From Nissolia schottii (taxonomy: Eukaryota > Streptophyta > Magnoliopsida > Fabales > Fabaceae): a stretch of 64,000 nucleotides of DNA. The position numbers and the translations under genes were made by a program. Shown here piece after piece: positions 23,556 through 34,430 of this stretch; the first letter of the stretch is position 1; every line of letters starts with the position of its first letter. Below the pieces are notes generated by a model, which was not told the DNA's origin, searched no databases, and was given only the letters and a program-made list of their open reading frames with translations. The stretch covers positions 62,001 to 126,000 of the forward strand of contig QANU01043079.1 of assembly GCA_003254905.1 (NCBI GenBank), written 5' to 3'.

Positions 23556-26500
23556 TTCCGCCAATTTTTTTTTTCACTTTGTCGTTTCGTGCTTTTGCCC
23601 CTGTCGTTTATTTCTTTATTTTATTTTATTTTTTTTAACGGGGGTGGTTCATTTTGGGTGAGGCGTTTCACTACTAACAAACATTTTACAGGCTGTACAG
23701 GGATTGAGCGTAGTAGTAGAGAGTGGGCTCTTTTGTATTCACGTGTGAGGCTTTTCATTGATTTTCTCTCCCGTTTTTTTCGTCAATTATGAGAAATCAA
23801 AGAAAAAGCTTTTTTCCTTATTATATATGTAATTTTTGCAGAACTGCTGCAATGACTCATCACTCACGTGTTTTGCCCTTCTTTTTTTCAATGTTCTCGT
23901 TGTATCTTAAGCTGCGAGTATCAGCGACTTTTGAATATATCGCTTTGATTAGTACATACCCGACCCCTTATTTGTTCAATCGAAGTTTAATGGCTTTTCC
24001 TTTTTATCTATTGGGATAGATGGTAAACAAATTCAGCAGTTTGTAAACTTAGTTTGTGGTTTTAATAATGGAATTTCTGATGGATACTTTGTACCGCTTA
24101 AAGTTCAAATGGTTATTCTGCTGACGAAAAGTTCACGTAAGCACTATGTTTTTTATTTATATCATGGGTTACCTTTTTCGTGAATCACTCTAAGCTCAAT
24201 AATTTTACTACTGCTTAGTTAATAATGATTCTAATGGTGAGTGGTGGAGTAATGAGGGGATTGTGGGGGACTGAGTTATTTTGATTTTTGAATGGTACGT
24301 GTGTGCACGCTATGTATGTTTTTGAAGGGTGAAAATAGAGTAATAATGTGGATGATAGCTGTAACGCAGTGTTAGTTGTGCGGACTCAGATTCAGTTCCG
24401 GCGTGCTTTAAGGGATGCAATATATAATTGAGAAATTAGGCACATAATCATATGACTTCTTGTGGCATAAGTCATGGGATTCGGAGTGCTTTGTGCAAAT
24501 AATAATTGGCGGGGAACCGTAAAGGGTACCTTCTTCCTTGACTTGGCTAACAAAGCACGTACGCATCACGCACATTATACTTTTTATAGGTTTGAAAAAT
24601 CGGATTCTCTTTGATGCACGAGCGCCAGCGAATGAATTGAAACAATTTAGTAGTAGCCCTATTGTATATACTAAATTGTTTCATCACAGATAATTTAAAT
24701 TAAAATAAATTATCATTTATCGTATAGATGATTGGGCAGCGCATTGGTAGGGTACAGTGCGTTGAGGTTGGTAGTGGAGCACTGACGTGTACGGGGGGAG
24801 AGTGGTCCAACGCCATTTTCTTCTCATCCCTTTTGTTACCAAACTTTGGCCACTCCATCACGGGACCAGTCTCTGATCCGAAAACAACTTTTTTGTTGGG
24901 TAGATACAACTAAAGCTACAAAAGCCAGTGTTTATGTAGAGAAGAAAATTTATATATTTAAAGAGAATGGCATTATTTATGAATGGTGCCAGGGTAGGTT
25001 GTGGTGGGTGAGTACTGGTCAGTTAGTTAGTATGTATGCACAGCTGACAGTGTCTGAAAAATGAAACTTACACAAAACATTGTTTTTTCTTTTATTTAAT
25101 TTATTTTCTCTTTGAAGGAAATCATGATGTTGTGAACAGTGTTTACTATTACTAGTAGGATAGGTTAGGTGAGTTGTGAGGGCCTGTTTGGGGTGGGAAG
25201 ACTTGGGAGTTAAGAATAATGTTTTGGGAGCTAGCTGTGGTGTGGGGTGTGTGTAAGGCTTGGTTGGTTTGGTTCCCTTTTTGTGTCATGGACTGGCTTG
25301 TTTGTTTGTCAGAGACTTTTATTGGAAAATGGTGAGGGGGTGGGGGGACATGAGAGGCGTAATTGTAAAAGAACCTCTCTGAACCAAACAAACGCAGCAT
25401 AGCATGGTCTATGTTGTCACGTGAGTGAGTCACAACACGGCCCACAGAGTGAGAAATACCTTTATCGAAAATCAATCGGACGCTCAAACTCTTGCCTCCG
25501 TCATGTGCTTCACCTGCCAACCCCAGCTGCCAGGTTTCCAAATTTCTGAAATTTTTGGCCATGCCATGTACTATCAGAGTGAATCTTCACATCGTAGAAT
25601 AATTAAATTATTTTTAAAAAGGAAAGGGAAAAAAGTAAAAAAATAATGGTAAAAATGTTACATGCAATTTGTATGGAGCAACATATACACGAATTAATTA
25701 ATTCAACTTATAGATTAATTTATTTATTTTTATGAATAATATTTGACATTTTGGTGATAAAAATATGAAGAAAAAAAATAATGTGTCATTCATATACATG
25801 AGTAAGTTAATTTATAAATTGATAAATTCGATTTTTCAAACAATTTTCATTTTTATATGAAATGATCTAATTTTGTATGGGTTCTTATTATTTAAACTCA
25901 TTTAACAAAGAACCTTAAATTCTAAACTCTAAATCCTATATTAATTTAAATTTTACTTTTCATTATACGAGATTTTAATAGAGTTTATACGTCATTAAAA
26001 TTCATTAAATAATAATAAATAAAGTATGAGCCGACGTAATGTTTATACTAAACAAGTATAAATATAGTCTTTTCCCTTTTCCTGCCATCCACTAATTTTG
26101 AGTAAATAAAATTAAACTATAAATGACAGTTAATAAAAAAATAAATTTTTGTTCACTGTATTTGTTACTATTATAAAAATTCACATCATAGATTTACTTA
26201 TTTTTCGCCCTTGTTTAAATGGAAAAGGGCACAAAACTACCATATTCCTTGGCTGCTTTGCTCACTCATATAAACTGCCAAGAATCCGCTACAGTGTCTG
26301 TTGTTTCATAAATTTCTACGACACAAGTTTCTTAAAATCGGCACAGTGCTGTGATATTTTATGGTTTATACGGGGACTGGTTAATTGAACGCAAAAATTG
26401 GATAAGGTGAACTAATTCTGATTCGCATATGACACACCTCCAATCGGCGTCATTAGCTAAATAGTTTCATTACGCTAATTAATATTTGTATACTTCGAAA

Positions 26501-27560
26501 ATTTCAGATTATTATAACACGGATTATATCGTAATAGAATATTTATTAAATATGTTTAAAGAGAATATCATATTCACAGCACAAAAATTTATTATCTTTT
26601 GTTAATATTTTAGAAGAAAAATATAATATAATATTAACTTTATTTGTTGTCATATTTCAATTTTTCTTTAGTGTCTGCTTTTCAATCCGTTCCACAAGTG
26701 TGCATCCGTTCAAGGCTTTGCCAGGCCATAACTTGCAAGACAGGAAGAGAGGGGAATCCAAAGTTTGTACGTCTTCTTATTAAATTTAAGATTAATTTTC
26801 GTTATTTCTCTTTAGAATAGATAAGTCATGAGTTGGATTGCAGAGCTGTGTTTTTCTCATCATTATTTTCATATTTATTTTTAATTAATTAGCTGCAGAG
26901 AAAGATGCAGATGACAAACACCGCTGCAGCATATTTGGCAAAATTTATAATCACATGAGGTTGAGGTGACTGCGCTATTTGTAATTTATAACATCATGCA
27001 TATATTTGATTTCATATAAAAAAAATTAACATATTTGACAAAATTTAGAATCACTCAAATTAATAACTGATAAAGCTGTACGAACAAACAAAACTGATAA
27101 GGATAACCCACGGTTGTCGTGGTCATACTGTATCCAACTCACAAAATCTAGAAGGTTCCACTGAAATAAGTTTAGTGAAAACTTTGTTTTATAATTTCAC
27201 ATCCAAATGAAAGAACAAAATTATGAGGTTCCGAATAAGCCCTTATACATGAAGGATTAACAAATGCCCTCGTATCTCTAAAGACTACTAATAAGTTCCC
27301 TTAAGGGCTCCTTAATTTAAAAACTCTATACAATTTTTTTAAATCAATAAATATTATTATGGAACTAGTTAAAAAAATATTAGGAATAAAAATATTTGAC
27401 TCTTACAATTATTGCATCAAAAGTTACATGTATAGTAATAATATTTAATTCATATGCATTATCATTGTAAAATAATTTTACACCATCATTTAATCACTTG
27501 TTATTAGTTAAAAAATAAAATATCACACTATTGCAATTTGGATTACAATGTCCATACATA
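23556..27560. other. Long intergenic stretch with no recognised gene
   Basis: It holds the DUF1005 3' flank, then AT-rich spacer. Open frames at 24700-25650 on either strand match nothing known and have no splice context. Around 25150-25400 the plus strand is rich in G and T. I see no complete transposon here. Confidence 0.5.
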
Positions 27561-27971
27561 GGGGTTTTTACATTTATATGGTTTTGGAGGGAACAAAATC
27601 CCAAAGTATGGGTAGAAAAGAAAAATTACCAAAATATGGGCCAAAATTCTGAAATTGCCATTGTGTAGGACGATTTTAGAAAATCGAAAAAGTAAAATAA
27701 AATAAAAATTTAAATGTCTGAAATCGCCACAGGGGTGGCAATTTTAGAGTCTGAAATCGCCACCACCTGTGGCGATTTCAGACTTAAAAAAAAATAATTT
27801 AAATGTCTGAAATCGCCACCCCCGTGGCGATTTCAGAAATTTAAATTATTTTTATTTTAGTTTTTCGATTGGGCGATTTCATAATTTTGGCCCATATTTT
27901 GGTAATTTTCTTTTCTACCCATACTTTGGGATTTTATCCCCTCCAAAACCATATAAATGTAAAAATTCCCC
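27561..27971. mobile_element. Fold-back element with ~95-bp inverted ends and internal hairpins
   Basis: The left end GGGGTTTTTACATTTATATG and the reverse complement of the right end (GGGGAATTTTTACATTTATA) stay nearly identical for about 95 bases, through AAAATCCCAAAGTATGGGTA and ACCAAAATATGGGCCAAAAT. Flanks are ATACATA (27554-27560) and ATATATA (27972-27978), a possible 7-bp target duplication with one mismatch. Inside, TCTGAAATCGCCAC and its complement alternate. They make a perfect 15-bp stem with a 5-base loop (27749-27783) and a 14-bp stem with a CCCC loop (27806-27837). That second stem extends outward through AATAATTTAAAT and ATTTAAATTATT. There is no transposase. It is a non-autonomous DNA element, perhaps Mutator-like; the superfamily is not settled. 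Confidence 0.85.
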
Positions 27972-27978
27972 ATATATA

Positions 27979-28445
27979 CAAATCAAATTTCCATCAAAGG
28001 GTAGTAATTGCGGAGATTTTTATTCTCCTTGTCAATGTAAAAATTGTTTTTGTTTTATAAACTTTTCTTCCCGTTACTTTTTTTGGTCTGGATTTTGTTC
28101 CCTGCATAAAGGGTTGTATCACAATTGGGCCAGGTCGGGGGGGAAAAAAAGGGGCGTGTTAGCATCGTAGCTCAGTCACGTGATTTCATTTCCCTTGGAA
28201 ACGACATCGTTTGTTGGCTGGCCATCGCTATGCAGCAGGGTGAACGTTTGAGCTATAGTCTAAAGAAAGGGGTCAGCAGCAGCAGAAGTAGCAGTGCTTA
28301 TGAGTAGAAAACATTTGAAGAACGGATTAATAATAAAAAAAAATGCAGTTACATTTTTTAATCCATATTTTCTTGTCCGAACTTCACTTGGTACGAAATT
28401 GCATCTTTCAATAGGAAGTGATCGAGAGATAGAGAGAGAAGGAAA
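27979..28445. promoter_or_regulatory. Presumed ERG28 promoter and leader
   Basis: This short gap lies between the fold-back element and the ERG28 ATG. It contains a CAGTCACGTGATTTC block (28171-28185), whose CACGTG core is a G-box recognised by bHLH and bZIP factors. An AGCAGC/AGCAG run lies at 28272-28294. Regulatory use is inferred from position only. Confidence 0.45.
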
Positions 28446-28868
28446 ATGAAGGCGCTGGGATGGTGGCTGATAGCGGTTGGCACGCTCCGATTAGCTTCCG
28501 TTTGGTTCGGTTTCTTCGACATTTGGGCTCTTCGAGTCGCCGTCTTCTCCAACACTACCAGTAACTAGCTTCTCTCTCCTCTTGAGTCCTTTTTTTTTTA
28601 AATTTTATTTTGGTTGAGATTCATTGAAACGTGAATGGCTAGGGTAGAAAATTGATTCGTGTGTCGATGACATGTGGTAATGGCAATGAATGAATTGGAT
28701 CCTCGCGCGATTCGAGGATAGATTTTGTCGGTTGAATCTTGTAGGATTAGGAACTGAGCCTGCTTTTGCTTCCAGACAAGTCGCTGATTCAGCGCCTGCA
28801 ACGAAGCTTGTGTCATCTTTCTTGCGTGTTTGTGATTCATTGATTTGTGAGTCAGAACAAGTGAATCA

Positions 28869-28904
<36 letters not shown>

Positions 28905-30669
28905 AAAGAATGAGATCTCTCTAGATCCTTAATTGATTGAGCTGTTTTGGGGTTTTTACATGGAAGGAAGGAAACATAATTGCTCTCGCTTTTTCCCGTT
29001 TCGCAAGCAATTGGATATGTTTTCTAGTTTACACAAAAGAAGTGGAACTGCACCAATTAGATTTTTCAAGTGGAGGTTTCCTTTTTGGACGGTGAACTTA
29101 CATCACTTTGTTTCATGTGAGCTATGCATCACGCAAGTCACATTTTCTATTTTCTAGGTTGAAGAGAAAGGTGCTTGGCAAGTAGGCATCGAACTTACTC
29201 TATGGTCTTCTAGATGGCAACCCTGCATTACTAAGGGAGAAATATGTTTTTTTTGCAATAGGTGGGTTTTGCATGCGTAATAACAAAATATGCAAATTGG
29301 ATCTTGGAAATTTGATTGAGCACATAAAGGATATTTTGTTTGCTAGTTACTTAAAACAGTGAATCTGCCCCTTTTTCGACTGAGTAAGTAGTATGGATTC
29401 ATGTGAAGAAGGATAGTATTAGAACTTAAGGCATATAGGGAAAAAGTTTATTGGTGTGTGTAGATTAAAGATTGAGAAAAGATTCTTTGACCTATTGAAG
29501 AGTGAACACTGTTATGATCCTTGTCAACTTCTTGCTTTCTGCTTACATAACTCACAGCTCTTTGGCAATGTATGTTGCAAATTTACAATTTGCTAACATG
29601 CTCTTCTCAAGGCTATATGATAGGCTTTCTTAAGTTGGCTTGAAATTGATTACCAGTGCATACAGTTGAAGTAATTGGAGTTCTAATCATAATCCTAATG
29701 CAAGAAGCATCACATGCTTATGCGGTAACTGTAAAGAGAAAACACCAGGGGACCTAATTATAGTGAAATTAAGCATCCATCTTCTAAAATCTGATTGAGT
29801 TTCTTTACTAAAAGTAAATGGCTATTGGTGGCAGAGGCAGATCAGGCGTTGCTTTCAAATTGTCCTTGGACTAAGATGTTCGATAATATTAATCTTGATG
29901 AGTTAGCAAAGTTGTTTTGCGCACTTATTTAAGCTGTTACACTTGCATTAAATAATTTCAAACATTATTCTACTACTGATGTCATATGAATTTCATAACT
30001 CTGAGCTCTGATAAGAGTTTATTAATTGTGGTACAGTGACCGAAATTCATGGCCGCACATTTGGAACTTGGACACTTTTGACCTGCACTCTTTGCTATTT
30101 GTGCGCATTCAACCTTGACAACAAGCCTCTTTATCTGGCTACTTTCTTATCATTCATCTATGCTCTTGGTCACTTCTTGATTGAATACCTCGTTTATCAT
30201 ACAATGAAGATTTCAAACCTGACTACCACTGCCATATTTGCAGGTATGATAAATTTTATTATTGTTTCCCAACGAATTGATATGCATCGCATTGTTTCCT
30301 TTAACTTAGAACTTCAAATTGTCTTTCTTTTCCTTTTCCGCCAATTGGTTTTTATGTGTTCTGGGGGTTATCTGTTTAATCTTGTGTACGGAGTAGGCTT
30401 ATAGTTGTAGGAATTATCTGCTGCTTTCTTTATGCATCTCACAAGTAATTAACCTAACAGGAAGGAAAGGAAATAATAAATAAAATGAATCTTGTAGCAT
30501 AGTAAGTGCCCTGTAATATATCTTCTGGCATACTCTTTGCCCCTTATTTTAGCATATTACTCAAGGATGAAACACATTTTAACGTCTAGTTTTACTGATA
30601 GGAACGTCGATTATGTGGATGCTATTGCAATGGAATGCGCACCAGAAAGTCCACTCGAAGCATTCTTAG
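28446..30669 (+). CDS. ERG28: ERG28-like sterol biosynthesis scaffold protein, 3 exons
   Basis: Exons 28446-28560, 30037-30243 and 30602-30669 join cleanly (ACC A|TG ACC and GCA G|GA ACG) and encode 129 residues, which I recall as the length of the Arabidopsis protein. The protein reads MKALGWWLIAVGTLRLASVW, then FFDIWALRVAVFSNTTMTEI, HGRTFGTWTLLTCTLCYLCA, FLSFIYALGHFLIEYLVYHT and a C-terminal SIIWMLLQWNAHQKVHSKHS. About four hydrophobic segments fit the ER-membrane ERG28 family, which tethers the sterol C4-demethylation enzymes. The start is the first ATG after the leader. The short Lys/Ser/His tail fits an ER protein. It is apparently intact. Confidence 0.94.
28869..28903. repeat. (GT)n(GA)n compound microsatellite in ERG28 intron 1
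   Basis: A run of GT followed directly by a run of GA inside the long first intron of ERG28. Confidence 0.85.
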
Positions 30670-32365
30670 AAAGGATTAGTAAGCAAAGAGACATGAGGAA
30701 AAGTGAGATCATGTGATTGATGGTATTGGACTGTGTTAGAGAATAAAGATTTGATTTCAAATATCTATTTAAATGACATTTCATGTTGCCATAAGTTCTG
30801 CTACTCATTGCTAAGGTAACAAAATTGATGGCACTGGATAAATTGTGTTGCGTTATGTGTGCTGTGCAATACTATGTTTAATCCGGTGAAGGGTTGAAAA
30901 AACGAGTCATTATTGGCTTTATCCGCAGGGTTTGGCATCAATTACACTTTAGAGAGGAAAGATCACAATTCAGAGTTTCAGACTGATTGGATGGTGAATT
31001 TTGCTCCATATTTGTTTTAAGGATGAATTTAGTTGATTCTTGAACTTTTTCATTCATGCTCTCATGAGTTTCTTAAAGAAAAATAAAATTCAATTAGATT
31101 AAAGAGGGTAATATTTGAAATGTTTATGGACCAATTAGGTTGTCTTTTTGTTGAGAGAACAATGTAAACACTGATAAAAAGTTCAGGAATCCATTAAACA
31201 TTCTGCTCCATTTTAATTTTTTTTCCTGTTTGTGCGAGTGTATTTTGTCATTACGAGTGTGGTAATCCGTGAACAAATGCTCGAAACTTTTGTGAACTTT
31301 ATTTCCTGGAAGTTAATCTTTTCATTTTGTAGTTCAAAGCTCAAAAGCTGTGACTGAGATTATTTCTTAGATAACCATAAATATTGGGGTCCACACTAAA
31401 AATGTGTCCATCGACAAAAATATTTTTACATATATCTTAATTAATTTTAGTGGTTAAGAGATGATATGTTAGGTGGCGTCTGCAATTTTTCCCAAATTCA
31501 GATATAGAACAATGAATACTTTGGGAAGGGGCTGAGATGAATTTTATAATTGTACTGAAGCATTTGTTGCCTGTTTTCTATTTTATGTGCTCTGTCATGA
31601 TTTTGTTGTCTGTATGTATTACAAGAGCATTAGAATATCAAGCAAGTGGGCTATATACCAAAACCAGACCCCTAGTCCAGCCTGACCTAGTAAAGTGGAT
31701 ACTCATTAGTTTAGGATCAACCCCAGCAAGCCCAAATTAATATGAAAAATAATCTTGCAACTGATATTCACATATTAAAACTCCTCTTATACTTGGAAAA
31801 GGTTTTCTTTATAAAAAAAGTTCCTCCTGTAACAAAGAAAAAAAAGCTCTCCTCCATACGTTAATATAACTTTATTTCTATATTCCTTGGCCAAAATCAA
31901 ACTTAAAAAAAAAAAAGAGTTCAAACATGCGGAGTTTAAAGGGATGATTTCGACCATAACATTGTCTTGGCACAAGGCATAATAAGATTCATAGGAAGAA
32001 AGAATGTGTGATTTTCCAGTGCCCATACATGTTAATAACTTAAAATCTGAAAAGAACCCGAGGTAAGATTCGTAGATACCATTTCTGTGTAGTTACACGG
32101 TTGGGTGCAACTTCACCAGGCACTTTTCATATCACATCCCATCCCATCTTTGTTGTGTCTCTGAAATAGTCCTCTTATTCATCCAGAAAGAAGAATACTA
32201 AAGGACATAACTTTCCTTTATCATTGATAGTTGGATACCGAGATTTTTTCCCTCAGGATCTCCTCCTTGTGAATTCCACCATCATTTTCGATTATCACCC
32301 TCAGTACAGTTATGTCATTTAACTAAAACAGAAAGCTTCTACCAGCATCCATGTTAAGTTGTGGT
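30670..32365. other. Intergenic region between convergent genes
   Basis: This is the 3' flank of ERG28 and the 3' flank of the minus-strand acidic membrane protein gene. It is AT-rich, and no additional gene or complete repeat was recognised. Confidence 0.5.
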
Positions 32366-33100
32366 CTACTCTGACTTGTTAAGCAAGGAATCAGAATTTG
32401 ATCCACTCCATGAATCAGCAGAATTAAGCACATCATCTTTTCCTTTTGTAAGCCACACACTTGGAGAATAATAGCCTTGTTGAATTGCCACAATCTCTGC
32501 CACTTCAGGACCTGATTCAGTGCTTGTATACCAGATTTTCTTCTGCTTCTTTTCTGAATTTTCCACCTCTTTTATATTTCTTAAACCTCCAAACCTCATG
32601 ACAGCCCTGGATGCACCATTCTCTCTGTAGTGTTTCTCACGCGTTGCCTGTGTGTCTTTTTCATCTTCACTACCTTCCCATAACTTCATATCTTTGATTT
32701 GTCTTCCCGTGACTTCACCATCTTCATCTTCATTTTCCTCCTCCTTCTCCTTGTCTTCTTCGTCAATCAGGTCTTCCACTTCCTCGGGCTCTTCGTCTTC
32801 AACTCTATCTCGATCATGTCCAAGAATAATATCATCATCCCCGCCACTGCTTTGTCCCTTTACCCTCTCGTGTGTGCTTTCTTCTGTATCCTCTATCAAT
32901 TCATACGGCTTCTTTGTCCACCGATTGAGCCCTTTTCTTCCGAGCTCTTTGGTTTCATCACCGGCCTTCTTTTCATCATGTGAGTGCTTGAGTTGGTAAA
33001 TCAACCAGATGCCAACTGCAATCAAAACAAATATTTTAAAACCCTGCTTCACTGTGAAGCCCTTTGTCCTCTGGTTTCTGCCGGGTGATTGCTTCAGCAT
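32366..33100 (-). CDS. Acidic single-pass membrane protein, plant-specific, function unknown
   Basis: A single coding exon of 244 residues. The N-terminus MLKQSPGRNQRTKGFTVKQG is basic. It is followed by one hydrophobic segment, FKIFVLIAVGIWLIYQL (residues about 21-37), and then a long charged tail with Glu/Asp runs (about residues 98-150), ending SDSLLNKSE. The layout suggests a short cytosolic basic head, a signal anchor and an acidic domain. I have seen similar plant proteins (RNQRSKGF...IWLIYQ.KHS) but know no function. The 5' leader is probably spliced: TTGGCAG just before the ATG, with AG at 33121-33120, is a good acceptor. The donor would lie toward 34.3 kb. Plus-strand open frames over the same bases are shadows of the Glu-rich codons. 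Confidence 0.8.
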   Translation of the reverse strand: MLKQSPGRNQRTKGFTVKQGFKIFVLIAVGIWLIYQLKHSHDEKKAGDETKELGRKGLNRWTKKPYELIEDTEESTHERVKGQSSGGDDDIILGHDRDRVEDEEPEEVEDLIDEEDKEKEEENEDEDGEVTGRQIKDMKLWEGSEDEKDTQATREKHYRENGASRAVMRFGGLRNIKEVENSEKKQKKIWYTSTESGPEVAEIVAIQQGYYSPSVWLTKGKDDVLNSADSWSGSNSDSLLNKSE

Positions 33101-34430
33101 GGTTTACTTGAGAATTTCTCTGCCAATTATCAGCAACATTTGTTAGCAGAATCTGCGTAGGGAAGCTTGGAATGTGACTAAAAATGCATACAGAAACAAG
33201 AGGCAAACATAAGGCATAATATTCTTCTTCTACAGGGTAAAGAAGCCTTAATAGTCCTTGCTTACAGTGAAACAAAGCAAGCTTTCAACTCTTGTGAATA
33301 ATTTATTCAGCAGATAAGAATATTCTGTCATGTAGTTAGTGGCTGAAAAGGGCCACTGAAGGCAAAATGATAGGTAAGTTTCTGGTTCAAGAAGACAATG
33401 ATAGTCTTCTTTCTTGCATTGGCTTCCACTTTTAACTGTGGATGATGTTAAATGACAGCTTCATTGTTTAACTGCATTCATATATTGCAGTGAAGGTTCT
33501 TGCTTCATTGGAGCACACGCATTAGAATTGTTAGTCAGAATTAAGTGTGCCTAACTCAACTTTAATCATGGGACATGGGAGAAGGTTGTCTAAGCTCTTA
33601 TAAAGGCTATATTATAATCCCTCAGTTTGCATATTAAACACGGGATAAGTCTGATATCATCTTAAAATCGAGCGGGTCTAAACTTAAAAAAACTAGGTAG
33701 TGGGGCTGCCTAAGCTCTTATAAAGGTTTTATTCACCATTTCTCTATGCAAAGTCATACTTAATCCACGAAATTATCAGCAAATTAGAACCAGGGTATCA
33801 GAACAGGTAATCACCACATTGCTCCATAACAACAGGAAAACATTTTCATCAATTCAATTAACATGAAACAATAAATAAATAAATACTAGCTCCATATTGG
33901 AATGGATCAGAGAGGCTCCAAATAGCCCCTATATGCATACTCTAAAAAGAGGCACAGGAAATTAAACAAGCCCCAAAGGCTCATGTACATATGAGAAAAA
34001 TTAGAATGAAATGAGGAAGAATATGAAGGAAGGATGCATACATACATGCGTGAAGGGAAAAGTGGTTTGAGCCTTTGATAAAGTGAATTGAAAGAAGCAA
34101 GTAAATACGCAGAGTCTAGCAACAGAAATCGATAGGCAAGAAGGAATATATGTATCTGAGAATCTAAGAATAGTTATATAAAAACAATGAGAATAAAATA
34201 AAATGCAGTGCGCTGCTAAGTCTGAGTGAGTGAGTGAGTGAGTGTTGAGTTGTGCAAAGGCAACAAAAGTGGATATATTCAGAGAAGGAAAGAGAGAGGA
34301 TGTGGAAAGCTCGTGAGTGACATGGAAGTCACGGACTAACCATAGGTAGATTGATAATCGATGTAAGGTGCTTGCTTCGACGTGGCACCACGACGTCGTT
34401 TTTGCGATGAGAGGGGTCATTCATTGCAGG
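33101..34430 (-). other. Probable 5' leader intron and promoter of the acidic membrane protein gene
   Basis: A splice acceptor lies 19 bases before the ATG, so an upstream noncoding exon is expected. A (GAGT)n-like run at about 34225-34245 lies in the likely promoter or leader. The phrase CTAAGCTCTTATAAAGG occurs twice, near 33590 and 33711. No other gene was recognised. Confidence 0.45.

Noticed and set aside
25152-25562. 136-codon minus-strand open frame
   Set aside because: No known domain, no splice context and no codon signature; it lies in a G/T-rich spacer.
32652-32999. Plus-strand Ser-rich frame opposite the acidic membrane protein
   Set aside because: It is the complement of Glu/Asp codon runs, with no independent support.
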